From: Eledone cirrhosa
Taxonomy: Eukaryota > Mollusca > Cephalopoda > Octopoda > Eledonidae
Direction: 5' to 3'
NCBI GenBank assembly: GCA_964016885.1
Contig: OZ024748.1
Span: forward strand, 36,462,798 to 36,526,797
Length of the DNA: 64,000 bases
The translations under genes were made by a program, and so were the position numbers. Below, one piece after another: positions 30,001 through 46,104 of this stretch. The notes under the pieces were generated by a model. It saw nothing but the letters and a program-made list of their open reading frames with translations, ran no database searches and had not been told where the DNA came from. How positions within the stretch are numbered: position 1 is the stretch's first letter; each line of letters begins with the position of its first letter.

Positions 30001-32980
30001 TCATAGTTATAATATAAGGTTAACAACAACAACACAACCTCACAGTCTGTCATTGTTATAATATAAGGTTAACAACACAACCTCACAGTCTGTCATAGTT
30101 ATAATATAAGGTTAACAACACAACGTCACAGTCTGTCATAGTTATAATATAGGTTAACAACACAACCTCACAGTCTGTCATAGTTATAATATAAGATTAA
30201 CAACAACACAACCTCACAGTCTGTCATAGTTATAATATAAGGTTAACAACACAACGTCACAGTCTGTCATAGTTATAATATAGGTTAACAACACAACCTC
30301 ACAGTCTTTCATAGTTATAATATAAGGTTAACAGCACAACCTCACAGTCTTTCATTGTTATAATATAAGGTTAACAACACAACCACACAGTCTGTCATAG
30401 TTATAATATAAGGTTAACAACACAACCTCACAGTCTTTCATAGTTATAATATAAGGTTAACAACACAACCACACAGTCTGTCATTGTTATAATATAAGCT
30501 TAACAACACAACCACACAGTCTGTCATAGTTATAATATAAGGTTAACAACACAACCTCACAGTCTTTCATAGTTATAATATAAGGTTAACAACACAACCT
30601 CACAGTCTCTCATAGTTATAATATAAGGTTAACAACACAACCACACAGTCTGTCATAGTTATAATATAAGGTTAACAACAACACAAGCTCACAGTCTGTC
30701 ATAGTTATAATATAAGGTTAACAACACAACCATACAGTCTGTCATAGTTATAATATAAGGTTAACAACAACACCAGCTCACAGTCTGTCATAGTTATAAT
30801 ATAAGGTTAACAACCCAACCACACAGTCTGTCATAGTTATAATATAAGGTTAACAACACAAACTCACAGTCTGTCATAGTTATAATATAAGGTTAACAAC
30901 ACAAGCTCACAGTCTGTCATAGTTATAATATAAGGTTAAAAACAACACAAGCTCACAGTCTGTCATAGTTATAATATAAGGTTAACAACACAACCTCACA
31001 GTCTGTCATAGTTATAATATAAGGTTAACAATAACACAAGCTCACAGTCTGTCATAGTTATAATATAAGGTTAACAACACAAACTCACAGTCTGTCATAG
31101 TTATAATATAAGGTTAACAACAACAACACAACCTCACAGTCTGTCATAGTTATAATATAAGGTTAACAACACAACCTCACAGTCTGTCATAGTTATAATA
31201 TAAGGTTAACAACAGCACAACCTCACAGTCTGTCATAGTTATAATATAAGGTTAACAACACAACCTCACAGTGTGTCATAGTTATAATAATAGGTTAACA
31301 ACAACACAACCTCACAGTCTCTCATAGTTATAATATATGGTTAACAACACAACCTCACAGTCTTTTATAGTTATAATATAAGGTTAACAACACAACCTCA
31401 CAGTCTGTCATAGTTATAATATAAGGTTAACAACAACACAACCACACAGTCTGTCATAGTTATAATATAAGGTTAACAACACAACCTCACAGTCTGTCAT
31501 AGTTATAATATAACGTTAACAACAACACAACCTCACAGTCTGTCATAGTTATAATATAAGTTTAACAACAACACAAGCTCACAGTCTGTCATAGTTATAA
31601 TATAAGGTTAACAACACAACCACACAGTCTATCTTAGTTATAATTTAATGTTAACAACACAACCACACAGTCTGTCATAGTTATAATATAAGGTTAACAA
31701 CAACACAGCCTCACAGTCTGTCATAGTTATAATATAAGGTTAACAACACAACCTCACAGTCTGTCATAGTTATAATATAAGGTTAACAACACAACCTCAC
31801 AGTCTGTCATAGTTATAATATAAGATTAACAACACAACCTCACAGTCTGTCATAGTTATAATATAAGGTTAACAACACAACCTCACAGTCTGTCATAGTT
31901 ATAATATAAGGTTAACAACAACACAGCCTCACAGTCTCTCATAGTTATAATATAAGGTTAACAACAACACAGCCTCACAGTCTGTCATAGTTATAATATA
32001 AGGTTAACAACAACAACACAACCTCACAGTCTGTCATAGTTATAATATAAGGTTAACAACACAACCTTACAGTCTGTCATAGTTATAATATAAGGATAAC
32101 AACACAACCTCACAGTCTGTCATAGTTATAATATAAGGTTAACAACACTACCTCACAGTCTGTCATAGTTATAATATAAGGTTAACAACAACACAGCCTC
32201 ACAGTCTGTCATAGTTATAATATAAGGTTAACAACACAACCTCACAGTCTGTCATAGTTATAATATAAGGTTAACAACAACACAGCCTCACAGTCTGTCA
32301 TAGTTATAATATAAGGTTAACAACAACAACACAACCTCACAGTCTGTCATTGTTATGATATAAGGTTAACAACACAACCTCACAGTCTGTCATAGTTATA
32401 ATATAAGGTTAACAACACAACGTCACAGTCTGTCATAGTTATAATATAGGTTAACAACACAACCTCACAGTCTGTCATAGTTATAATATAAGGTTAACAA
32501 CAACACAACCTCACAGTCTGCCATAGTTATAATATAAGGTTGACAACACAACCTCACAGTCTTTCATAGTTATAATATAAGGTTAACAACACAACCTCAC
32601 AGTCTTTCATAGTTATAATATAAGGTTAACAACACAACCTCACAGTCTTTCATTGTTATAATATAAGGTTAACAACACAACCACACAGTCTGTCATAGTT
32701 ATAATATAAGGTTAACAACATAACCACACAGTCTGTCATAGTTATAATATAAGGTTAACAACACAATCTCACAGTCTTTCATAGTTATAATATAAGGTTA
32801 ACAGCACAACCTCACAGTCTTTCATTGTTATAATATAAGGTTAACAACACAACCACACAGTCTGTCATAGTTATAATATAAGGTTAACAACACAACCTCA
32901 CAGTCTTTCATAGTTATAATATAAGGTTAACAACACAACCTCACAGTCTGTCATAGTTATAATATAAGGTTAACAACACA
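27013..32980. repeat. Duplicated satellite block, about 6 kb, second copy
   Basis: This is the second copy of the 18,831-24,900 block. The clearest difference from the first copy is the loss of two neighbouring units at about 31,160, where the first copy carries GACAGCC and GATCACAGCC units. Loss of whole units in one place is the pattern expected from unequal exchange or slippage in register. Confidence 0.88.
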
Positions 32981-35900
32981 ACCTCACAGTCTGTCATAGT
33001 TATAATATAAGGTTAACAACACAACCTCACAGTCTGTCATAGTTATAATATAAGGTTAACAACAACACAGCCTCACAGTCTGTCATAGTTATAATATAAG
33101 GTTAACAACAACACAGCCTCACAGTCTGTCATAGTTATAATATAAGGTTAACAACACAACCTCACAGTCTGTCATAGTTATAATATAAGGTTAACAACAC
33201 AACCTCACAGTCTGTCATAGTTATAATATAAGGTTAACAACACAACCTCACAGTCTGTCATAGTTATAATATAAGGTTAACAACACAACCTCACAGTCTG
33301 TCATAGCTATAATATAAGGTTAACAACAACACAGCCTCACAGTCTCTCATAGTTATAATATAAGGTTAACAACAACACAGCCTCACAGTCTGTCATAGTT
33401 ATAATATAAGGTTAACAACAACAACACAACCTCACAGTCTGTCATAGTTATAATATAAGGTTAACAACACAACCTCACAGTCTGTCATAGTTATAATATA
33501 AGGATAACAACACAACCTCACAGTCTGTCATAGTTATAATATAAGGTTAACAACACAACCTCACAGTCTGTCATAGTTATAATATAAGGTTAACAACAAC
33601 ACAGCCTCACAGTCTGTCATAGTTATAATATAAGGTTAACAACAACACAGCCTCACAGTCAGTCATAGTTATAATATAAGGTTAACAACAACAACACAAC
33701 CTCACAGTCTGTCATTGTTATAATATAAGGTTAACAACACAACCTCACAGTCTGTCATAGTTATAATATAAGGTTAACAACACAACGTCACAGTCTGTCA
33801 TAGTTATAATATAGGTTAACAACACAACCTCACAGTCTGTCATAGTTATAATATAAGATTAACAACAACACAACCTCACAGTCTGTCATAGTTATAATAT
33901 AAGGTTAACAACACAACGTCACAGTCTGTCATAGTTATAATATAGGTTAACAACACAACCTCACAGTCTTTCATAGTTATAATATAAGGTTAACAGCACA
34001 ACCTCACAGTCTTTCATTGTTATAATATAAGGTTAACAACACAACCACACAGTCTGTCATAGTTATAATATAAGGTTAACAACACAACCTCACAGTCTTT
34101 CATAGTTATAATATAAGGTTAACAACACAACCACACAGTCTGTCATAGTTATAATATAAGGTTAACAACACAACCTCACAGTCTTTCATAGTTATAATAT
34201 AAGGTTAACAACACAACCTCACAGGCTCTCATAGTTATAATATAAGGTTAACAACACAACCACACAGTCTGTCATAGTTATAATATAAGGTTAACAACAA
34301 CACAAGCTCACAGTCTGTCATAGTTATAATATAAGGTTAACAACACAACCATACAGTCTGTCATAGTTATAATATAAGGTTAACAACAACACCAGCTCAC
34401 AGTCTGTCATAGTTATAATATAAGGTTAACAACCCAACCACACAGTCTGTCATAGTTATAATATAAGGTTAACAACACAAACTCACAGTCTGTCATAGTT
34501 ATAATATAAGGTTAACAACACAAGCTCACAGTCTGTCATAGTTATAATATAAGGTTAAAAACAACACAAGCTCACAGTCTGTCATAGTTATAATATAAGG
34601 TTAACAACACAACCTCACAGTCTGTCATAGTTATAATATAAGGTTAACAATAACACAACCTCACAGTCTGTCATAGTTATAATATAAGGTTAACAACACA
34701 AACTCACAGTCTGTCATAGTTATAATATAAGGTTAACAACAACAACACAACCTCACAGTCTGTCATAGTTATAATATAAGGTTAACAACAAGACAGCCAC
34801 ACAGTCTGTCATAGTTATAATATAAGGTTAACAAGAACACAGCCACACAGTGTGTCATAGTTATAATATAAGTTTAACAACACAACCTCACAGTCTGTCA
34901 TAGTTATAATATAAGGTTAACAACAGCACAACCTCACAGTCTGTCATAGTTATAATATAAGGTTAACAACACAACCTCACAGTCTGTCATAGTTATAATA
35001 ATAGGTTAACAACAACACAACCTCACAGTCTCTCATAGTTATAATATATGGTTAACAACACAACCTCACAGTCTTTCATAGTTATAATATAAGGTTAACA
35101 ACACAACCTCACAGTCTGTCATAGTTATAATATAAGGTTAACAACAACACAACCACACAGTCTGTCATAGTTATAATACAAGGTTAACAACACAACCTCA
35201 CAGTCTGTCATAGTTATAATATAAGTTTAACAACAACACAAGCTCACAGTCTGTCATAGTTATAATATAAGGTTAACAACACAACCACACAGTCTATCTT
35301 AGTTATAATATAATGTTAACAACACAACCACACAGTCTGTCATAGTTATAATATAAGGTTAACAACAACACAGCCTCACAGTCTGTCATAGTTATAATAT
35401 AAGGTTAACAACACAACCTCACAGTCTGTCATAGTTATAATATAAGGTTAACAACACAACCTCACAGTCTGTCATAGTTATAATATAAGATTAACAACAC
35501 AACCTCACAGTCTGTCATAGTTATAATATAAGGTTAACAACACAACCTCACAGTCTGTCATAGTTATAATATAAGGTTAACAACAACACAGCCTCACAGT
35601 CTCTCATAGTTATAATATAAGGTTAACAACAACACAGCCTCACAGTCTGTCATAGTTATAATATAAGGTTAACAACAACAACACAACCTCACAGTCTGTC
35701 ATAGTTATAATATAAGGTTAACAACACAACCTTACAGTCTGTCATAGTTATAATATAAGGATAACAACACAACCTCACAGTCTGTGATAGTTATAATATA
35801 AGGTTAACAACACAACCTCACAGTCTGTCATAGTTATAATATAAGGTTAACAACAACACAGCCTCACAGTCTGTCATAGTTATAATATAAGGTTAACAAC

Positions 35901-36839
35901 AACAACACAACCTCACAGTCTGTCATTGTTATAATATAAGGTTAACAACACAACCTCACAGTCTGTCATAGTTATAATATAAGGTTAACAACACAACGTC
36001 ACAGTCTGTCATAGTTATAATATAGGTTAACAACACAACCTCACAGTCTGTCATAGTTATAATATAAGGTTAACAACAACACAACCTCACAGTCTGCCAT
36101 AGTTATAATATAAGGTTAACAACACAACCTCACAGTCTTTCATAGTTATAATATAAGGTTAACAACACAACCTCACAGTCTTTCATAGTTATAATATAAG
36201 GTTAACAACACAACCTCACAGTCTTTCATTGTTATAATATAAGGTTAACAACACAACCTCACAGTCTGTCATAGTTATAATATAAGGTTAACAACAACAC
36301 AGCCTCACAGTCTGTCATAGTTATAATATAAGGTTAACAACAACACAACCACACAGTCTGTCATAGTTATAATATAAGGTTAACAACAACACAGCCTCAC
36401 AGTCTGTCATAGTTATAATATAAGGTTAACAACAACAACACAACCTCACAGTCTGTCATTGTTATAATATAAGGTTAACAAGACAACCTCACAGTCTGTC
36501 ATAGTTATAATATAAGGTTAACAACACAACCTCACAGTCTTTCATAGTTATAATATAAGGTTAACAACACAACCACACAGTCTGTCATAGTTATAATATA
36601 AGGTTAACAACATAACCACACAGTCTGTCATAGTTATAATATAAGGTTAACAACACAATCTCACAGTCTTTCATAGTTATAATATAAGGTTAACAGCACA
36701 ACCTCACAGTCTTTCATTGTTATAATATAAGGTTAACAACACAACCACACAGTCTGTCATAGTTATAATATAAGGTTAACAACACAACCTCACAGTCTTT
36801 CATAGTTATAATATAAGGTTAACAACACAACCACACAGT

Positions 36840-39800
36840 CTGTCTTATTTATAATATAAGGTTAACAACACAACCTCACAGTCTCTCATAGTTATAATAT
36901 AAGGTTAACAACACAACCACACAGTCTGTCATAGTTATAATATAAGGTTAACAACAACACCAGCTCACAGTCTGTCATAGTTATAATATAAGGTTAACAA
37001 CACAACCACACAGTCTGTCATAGTTATAATATAAGGTTAACAACACAACCTCACAGTCTGTCATAGTTATAATATAAGGTTAACAACACAACCTTACAGT
37101 CTGTCAAAGTTATAATATAAGGTTGACAACACAAGCTCACAGTCTGTCATAGTTATAATAGAAGGTTAACAACTACACAACCTCACAGTCTTTCATAGTT
37201 ATAATATAAGGTTAACAACACAACCTCACAGTCTGTCATAGTTATAATATAAGGTTAACAACACAACCTCACAGTCTGTCATAGTTATAATATAAGGTTA
37301 ACAACAACACAGCCTCACAGTCTCTCATAGTTATAATATAAGGTTAACAACACAACCTCACAGTCTGTCATAGTTATAATATAAGGTTAACAACACAACC
37401 TCACAGTCTGTCATATTTATAATATAAGGTTAACAACACAACCTCACAGTCTGTCATAGTTATAATATAAGGTTAACAACAACACAGCCTCACAGTCTGT
37501 CATAGTTATAATATAAGGTTAACAACACAACCTCACAGTCTGTCATAGTTATAATATAAGGTTAACAACACAACCTCACAGTCTGTCATAGTTATAATAT
37601 AAGGTTAACAACACAACCTCACAGTCTGTCATAGTTATAATATAAGGTTAACAACACAACTTCACAGTCTGTCATAGTTATAATATAAGGTTAACAACAA
37701 CACAGCCTCACAGTCTCTCATAGTTATAATATAAGGTTAACAACAACACAGCCTCACAGTCTGTCATAGTTATAATATAAGGTTAACAACAACAACACAA
37801 CCTCACAGTCTGTCATAGTTATAATATAAGGTTAACAACACAACCTCACAGTCTGTCATAGTTATAATATAAGGATAACAACACAACCCCACAGTCTGTC
37901 ATAGTTATAATATAAGGTTAACAACACAACCTCACAGTCTGTCATAGTTATAATATAAGGTTAACAACAACACAGCCTCACAGTCTGTCATAGTTATAAT
38001 ATAAGGTTAACAACAACACAGCCTCACAGTCTGTCATAGTTATAATATAAGGTTAACAACAACAACACAACCTCACAGTCTGTCATTGTTATAATATAAG
38101 GTTAACAACACAACCTCACAGTCTGTCATAGTTATAATATAAGGTTAACAACACAACGTCACAGTCTGTCATTGTTATAATATAAGCTTAACAACACAGC
38201 CTCACAGTCTGTCATAGTTATAAAATAAGGTTAACAACACAACCTCACAGTCTGTCATAGTTATAATATAAGGTTAACAACACAACCTCACAGTCTGTCA
38301 TAGTTATAATATAAGATTAACAACACAACCTCACAGTCTGTCATAGTTATAATATAAGGTTAACAACACAACCTCACAGTCTGTCATAGTTATAATATAA
38401 GGTTAACAACAACACAGCCTCACAGTCTCTCATAGTTATAATATAAGGTTAACAACAACACAGCCTCACAGTCTGTCATAGTTATAATATAAGGTTAACA
38501 ACAACAACACAACCTCACAGTCTGTCATAGTTATAATATAAGGTTAACATCACAACCTTACAGTCTGTCATAGTTATAATATAAGGATAACAACACAACC
38601 TCACAGTCTGTCATAGTTATAATATAAGGTTAACAACACAACCTCACAGTCTGTCATAGTTATAATATGAGGTTAACAACAACACAGCCTCACAGTCTGT
38701 CATAGTTATAATATAAGGTTAACAACAACACAGCCTCACAGTCTGTCATAGTTATAATATAAGGTTAACAACAACAACACAACCTCACAGTCTGTCATTG
38801 TTATAATATAAGGTTAACAACACAACCTCACAGTCTGTCATAGTTATAATATAAGGTTAACAACACAACGTCACAGTCTGTCATAGTTATAATATAGGTT
38901 AACAACACAACCTCACAGTCTGTCATAGTTATAATATAAGGTTAACAACACAACCTCACAGTCTGTCATAGTTATAATATAAGGTTAACAACACAACCTC
39001 ACAGTCTGTCATAGTTATAATATAAGGTTAACAACACAACCTCACAGTCTGTCATAGTTATAATATAAGGTTAACAACAACACAACCTCACAGTCTGCCA
39101 TAGTTATAATATAAGGTTAACAACACAACCTCACAGTCTTTCATAGTTATAATATAAGGTTAACAACACAACCTCACAGTCTTTCATAGTTATAATATAA
39201 GGTTAACAACACAACCTCACAGTCTGTCATAGTTATAATATAAGTTTAACAACAACACAAGCTCACAGTCTGTCATAGTTATAATATAAGGTTAACAACA
39301 CAACCACACAGTCTATCTTAGTTATAATATAATGTTAACAACACAACCACACAGTCTGTCATAGTTATAATATAAGGTTAACAACAACACAGCCTCACAG
39401 TCTGTCATAGTTATAAAATAAGGTTAACAACACAACCTCACAGTCTGTCATAGTTATAATATAAGGTTAACAACACAACCTCACAGTCTGTCATAGTTAT
39501 AATATAAGATTAACAACACAACCTCACAGTCTGTCATAGTTATAATATAAGGTTAACAACACAACCACACAGTCTGTCATAGTTATAATATAAGGTTAAC
39601 AACACAACCTCACAGTCTTTCATAGTTATAATATAAGGTTAACAACACAACCTCACAGTCTCTCATAGTTATAATATAAGGTTAACAACACAACCACACA
39701 GTCTGTCATAGTTATAATATAAGGTTAACAACAACACAAGCTCACAGTCTGTCAAAGTTATAATATAAGGTTAACAACACAACCACACAGTCTGTCATAG

Positions 39801-41190
39801 TTATAATATAAGGTTAACAACACAACCTCACAGTCTTTCATAGTTATAATATAAGGTTAACAACACAACCACACAGTCTGTCATTGTTATAATATAAGCT
39901 TAACAACACAACCACACAGTCTGTCATAGTTATAACATAAGGTTAACAACACAACCTCACAGTCTTTCATAGTTATAATATAAGGTTAACAACACAACCT
40001 CACAGTCTCTCATAGTTATAATATAAGGTTAACAACACAATCACACAGTCTGTCATAGTTATAATATAAGGTTAACAACAACACAAGCTCACAGTCTGTC
40101 ATAGTTATAATATAAGGTTAACAACACAACCTCACAGTCTGTCATAGTTATAATATAAGTTTAACAACAACACAACCTCACAGTCTGTCATAGTTATAAT
40201 ATAAGGTTAACAATAACACAACCTCACAGTCTGTCATAGTTATAATATAAGGTTAACAACACAAACTCACAGTCTGTCATAGTTATAATATAAGGTTAAC
40301 AACAACAACACAACCTCACAGTCTGTCATAGTTATAATATAAGGTTAACAATAACACAACCTCACAGTCTGTCATAGTTATAATATAAGGTTAACAACAC
40401 AAACTCACAGTCTGTCATAGTTATAATATAAGGTTAACAACAACAACACAACCTCACAGTCTGTCATAGTTATAATATAAGGTTAACAACAAGACAGCCA
40501 CACAGTCTGTCATAGTTATAATATAAGGTTAACAAGAACACAGCCACACAGTGTGTCATAGTTATCATATAAGTTTAACAACACAACCTCACAGTCTGTC
40601 ATAGTTATAATATAAGGTTAACAACAGCACCACCTCACAGTCTGTCATAGTTATAATATAAGGTTAACAACACAACCTCACAGTCTGTCATAGTTATAAT
40701 AATAGGTTAACAACAACACAACCTCACAGTCTGTCATAGTTATAATATATGGTTAACAACACAACCTCACAGTCTGTCATAGTTATAATATAAGGTTAAC
40801 AACACAACCTCACAGTCTGTCATAGTTATAATATAAGGTTAACAACAACACAACCACACAGTCTGTCATAGTTATAATACAAGGTTAACAACACAACCTC
40901 ACAGTCTGTCATAGTTATAATATAAGTTTAACAACAACACAAGCTCACAGTCTGTCATAGTTATAATATAAGGTTAACAACACAACCACACAGTCTATCT
41001 TAGTTATAATATAAGGTTAACAACAACAACACAACCTCACAGTCTGTCATAGTTATAATATAAGGTTAACAACACAACCTCACAGTCTGTCATAGTTATA
41101 ATATAAGGATAACAACACAACCTCACAGTCTGTCATAGTTATAATATAAGGTTAACAACACAACCTCACAGTCTGTCATAGATATAATAT
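36840..41190. repeat. Near-identical 4.35-kb satellite duplication, first copy (offset 4,769 bp)
   Basis: The whole block recurs at 41,609-45,959 with no net length change. Markers at the constant offset are AACTACACAA (37,171 and 41,940), TATAACATAA (39,931 and 44,700), the ATAATAATAGG unit (40,693 and 45,462) and GATATAATAT (41,181 and 45,950). By eye I found four base differences: GTCAAAG against GTCATAG near 37,105, TCATATTT against TCATAGTT near 37,412, TATCATAT against TATAATAT near 40,565, and CAGCACCACC against CAGCACAACC near 40,628. This is the freshest large duplication I see in the window. Confidence 0.92.
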
Positions 41191-41608
41191 AAGGTTAACA
41201 ACAACACAACCTCACAGTCTGTCATAGTTATAATATAAGGTTAACAACAACACAACCTCACAGTCTGCCATAGTTATAATATAAGGTTAACAACACAACC
41301 TCACAGTCTTTCATAGTTATAATATAAGGTTAACAACACAACCTCACAGTCTTTCATAGTTATAATATAAGGTTAACAACACAACCTCACAGTCTTTCAT
41401 TGTTATAATATAAGGTTAACAACACAACCACACAGTCTGTCATAGTTATAATATAAGGTTAACAACATAACCACACAGTCTGTCATAGTTATAATATAAG
41501 GTTAACAACACAATCTCACAGTCTTTCATAGTTATAATATAAGGTTAACAGCACAACCTCACAGTCTTTCATTGTTATAATATAAGGTTAACAACACAAC
41601 CACACAGT

Positions 41609-44600
41609 CTGTCATAGTTATAATATAAGGTTAACAACACAACCTCACAGTCTCTCATAGTTATAATATAAGGTTAACAACACAACCACACAGTCTGTCA
41701 TAGTTATAATATAAGGTTAACAACAACACCAGCTCACAGTCTGTCATAGTTATAATATAAGGTTAACAACACAACCACACAGTCTGTCATAGTTATAATA
41801 TAAGGTTAACAACACAACCTCACAGTCTGTCATAGTTATAATATAAGGTTAACAACACAACCTTACAGTCTGTCATAGTTATAATATAAGGTTGACAACA
41901 CAAGCTCACAGTCTGTCATAGTTATAATAGAAGGTTAACAACTACACAACCTCACAGTCTTTCATAGTTATAATATAAGGTTAACAACACAACCTCACAG
42001 TCTGTCATAGTTATAATATAAGGTTAACAACACAACCTCACAGTCTGTCATAGTTATAATATAAGGTTAACAACAACACAGCCTCACAGTCTCTCATAGT
42101 TATAATATAAGGTTAACAACACAACCTCACAGTCTGTCATAGTTATAATATAAGGTTAACAACACAACCTCACAGTCTGTCATAGTTATAATATAAGGTT
42201 AACAACACAACCTCACAGTCTGTCATAGTTATAATATAAGGTTAACAACAACACAGCCTCACAGTCTGTCATAGTTATAATATAAGGTTAACAACACAAC
42301 CTCACAGTCTGTCATAGTTATAATATAAGGTTAACAACACAACCTCACAGTCTGTCATAGTTATAATATAAGGTTAACAACACAACCTCACAGTCTGTCA
42401 TAGTTATAATATAAGGTTAACAACACAACTTCACAGTCTGTCATAGTTATAATATAAGGTTAACAACAACACAGCCTCACAGTCTCTCATAGTTATAATA
42501 TAAGGTTAACAACAACACAGCCTCACAGTCTGTCATAGTTATAATATAAGGTTAACAACAACAACACAACCTCACAGTCTGTCATAGTTATAATATAAGG
42601 TTAACAACACAACCTCACAGTCTGTCATAGTTATAATATAAGGATAACAACACAACCCCACAGTCTGTCATAGTTATAATATAAGGTTAACAACACAACC
42701 TCACAGTCTGTCATAGTTATAATATAAGGTTAACAACAACACAGCCTCACAGTCTGTCATAGTTATAATATAAGGTTAACAACAACACAGCCTCACAGTC
42801 TGTCATAGTTATAATATAAGGTTAACAACAACAACACAACCTCACAGTCTGTCATTGTTATAATATAAGGTTAACAACACAACCTCACAGTCTGTCATAG
42901 TTATAATATAAGGTTAACAACACAACGTCACAGTCTGTCATTGTTATAATATAAGCTTAACAACACAGCCTCACAGTCTGTCATAGTTATAAAATAAGGT
43001 TAACAACACAACCTCACAGTCTGTCATAGTTATAATATAAGGTTAACAACACAACCTCACAGTCTGTCATAGTTATAATATAAGATTAACAACACAACCT
43101 CACAGTCTGTCATAGTTATAATATAAGGTTAACAACACAACCTCACAGTCTGTCATAGTTATAATATAAGGTTAACAACAACACAGCCTCACAGTCTCTC
43201 ATAGTTATAATATAAGGTTAACAACAACACAGCCTCACAGTCTGTCATAGTTATAATATAAGGTTAACAACAACAACACAACCTCACAGTCTGTCATAGT
43301 TATAATATAAGGTTAACATCACAACCTTACAGTCTGTCATAGTTATAATATAAGGATAACAACACAACCTCACAGTCTGTCATAGTTATAATATAAGGTT
43401 AACAACACAACCTCACAGTCTGTCATAGTTATAATATGAGGTTAACAACAACACAGCCTCACAGTCTGTCATAGTTATAATATAAGGTTAACAACAACAC
43501 AGCCTCACAGTCTGTCATAGTTATAATATAAGGTTAACAACAACAACACAACCTCACAGTCTGTCATTGTTATAATATAAGGTTAACAACACAACCTCAC
43601 AGTCTGTCATAGTTATAATATAAGGTTAACAACACAACGTCACAGTCTGTCATAGTTATAATATAGGTTAACAACACAACCTCACAGTCTGTCATAGTTA
43701 TAATATAAGGTTAACAACACAACCTCACAGTCTGTCATAGTTATAATATAAGGTTAACAACACAACCTCACAGTCTGTCATAGTTATAATATAAGGTTAA
43801 CAACACAACCTCACAGTCTGTCATAGTTATAATATAAGGTTAACAACAACACAACCTCACAGTCTGCCATAGTTATAATATAAGGTTAACAACACAACCT
43901 CACAGTCTTTCATAGTTATAATATAAGGTTAACAACACAACCTCACAGTCTTTCATAGTTATAATATAAGGTTAACAACACAACCTCACAGTCTGTCATA
44001 GTTATAATATAAGTTTAACAACAACACAAGCTCACAGTCTGTCATAGTTATAATATAAGGTTAACAACACAACCACACAGTCTATCTTAGTTATAATATA
44101 ATGTTAACAACACAACCACACAGTCTGTCATAGTTATAATATAAGGTTAACAACAACACAGCCTCACAGTCTGTCATAGTTATAAAATAAGGTTAACAAC
44201 ACAACCTCACAGTCTGTCATAGTTATAATATAAGGTTAACAACACAACCTCACAGTCTGTCATAGTTATAATATAAGATTAACAACACAACCTCACAGTC
44301 TGTCATAGTTATAATATAAGGTTAACAACACAACCACACAGTCTGTCATAGTTATAATATAAGGTTAACAACACAACCTCACAGTCTTTCATAGTTATAA
44401 TATAAGGTTAACAACACAACCTCACAGTCTCTCATAGTTATAATATAAGGTTAACAACACAACCACACAGTCTGTCATAGTTATAATATAAGGTTAACAA
44501 CAACACAAGCTCACAGTCTGTCAAAGTTATAATATAAGGTTAACAACACAACCACACAGTCTGTCATAGTTATAATATAAGGTTAACAACACAACCTCAC

Positions 44601-45959
44601 AGTCTTTCATAGTTATAATATAAGGTTAACAACACAACCACACAGTCTGTCATTGTTATAATATAAGCTTAACAACACAACCACACAGTCTGTCATAGTT
44701 ATAACATAAGGTTAACAACACAACCTCACAGTCTTTCATAGTTATAATATAAGGTTAACAACACAACCTCACAGTCTCTCATAGTTATAATATAAGGTTA
44801 ACAACACAATCACACAGTCTGTCATAGTTATAATATAAGGTTAACAACAACACAAGCTCACAGTCTGTCATAGTTATAATATAAGGTTAACAACACAACC
44901 TCACAGTCTGTCATAGTTATAATATAAGTTTAACAACAACACAACCTCACAGTCTGTCATAGTTATAATATAAGGTTAACAATAACACAACCTCACAGTC
45001 TGTCATAGTTATAATATAAGGTTAACAACACAAACTCACAGTCTGTCATAGTTATAATATAAGGTTAACAACAACAACACAACCTCACAGTCTGTCATAG
45101 TTATAATATAAGGTTAACAATAACACAACCTCACAGTCTGTCATAGTTATAATATAAGGTTAACAACACAAACTCACAGTCTGTCATAGTTATAATATAA
45201 GGTTAACAACAACAACACAACCTCACAGTCTGTCATAGTTATAATATAAGGTTAACAACAAGACAGCCACACAGTCTGTCATAGTTATAATATAAGGTTA
45301 ACAAGAACACAGCCACACAGTGTGTCATAGTTATAATATAAGTTTAACAACACAACCTCACAGTCTGTCATAGTTATAATATAAGGTTAACAACAGCACA
45401 ACCTCACAGTCTGTCATAGTTATAATATAAGGTTAACAACACAACCTCACAGTCTGTCATAGTTATAATAATAGGTTAACAACAACACAACCTCACAGTC
45501 TGTCATAGTTATAATATATGGTTAACAACACAACCTCACAGTCTGTCATAGTTATAATATAAGGTTAACAACACAACCTCACAGTCTGTCATAGTTATAA
45601 TATAAGGTTAACAACAACACAACCACACAGTCTGTCATAGTTATAATACAAGGTTAACAACACAACCTCACAGTCTGTCATAGTTATAATATAAGTTTAA
45701 CAACAACACAAGCTCACAGTCTGTCATAGTTATAATATAAGGTTAACAACACAACCACACAGTCTATCTTAGTTATAATATAAGGTTAACAACAACAACA
45801 CAACCTCACAGTCTGTCATAGTTATAATATAAGGTTAACAACACAACCTCACAGTCTGTCATAGTTATAATATAAGGATAACAACACAACCTCACAGTCT
45901 GTCATAGTTATAATATAAGGTTAACAACACAACCTCACAGTCTGTCATAGATATAATAT
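41609..45959. repeat. Near-identical 4.35-kb satellite duplication, second copy
   Basis: This is the second copy of 36,840-41,190. Beyond 45,959 the two regions differ. The sequence after the first copy goes almost at once into the unit with CTGCCATAG. The sequence after this copy carries several further units (GCCTCAC, CATTG, CGTCAC) before reaching the same CTGCCATAG unit at 46,259, so a deletion of a few units separates them. Confidence 0.92.
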
Positions 45960-46104
45960 AAGGTTAACAACAACACAGCCTCACAGTCTGTCATATTTAT
46001 AATATAAGGTTAACAACAACACAGCCTCACAGTCTGTCATAGTTATAATATAAGGTTAACAACAACAACACAACCTCACAGTCTGTCATTGTTATAATAT
46101 AAGG

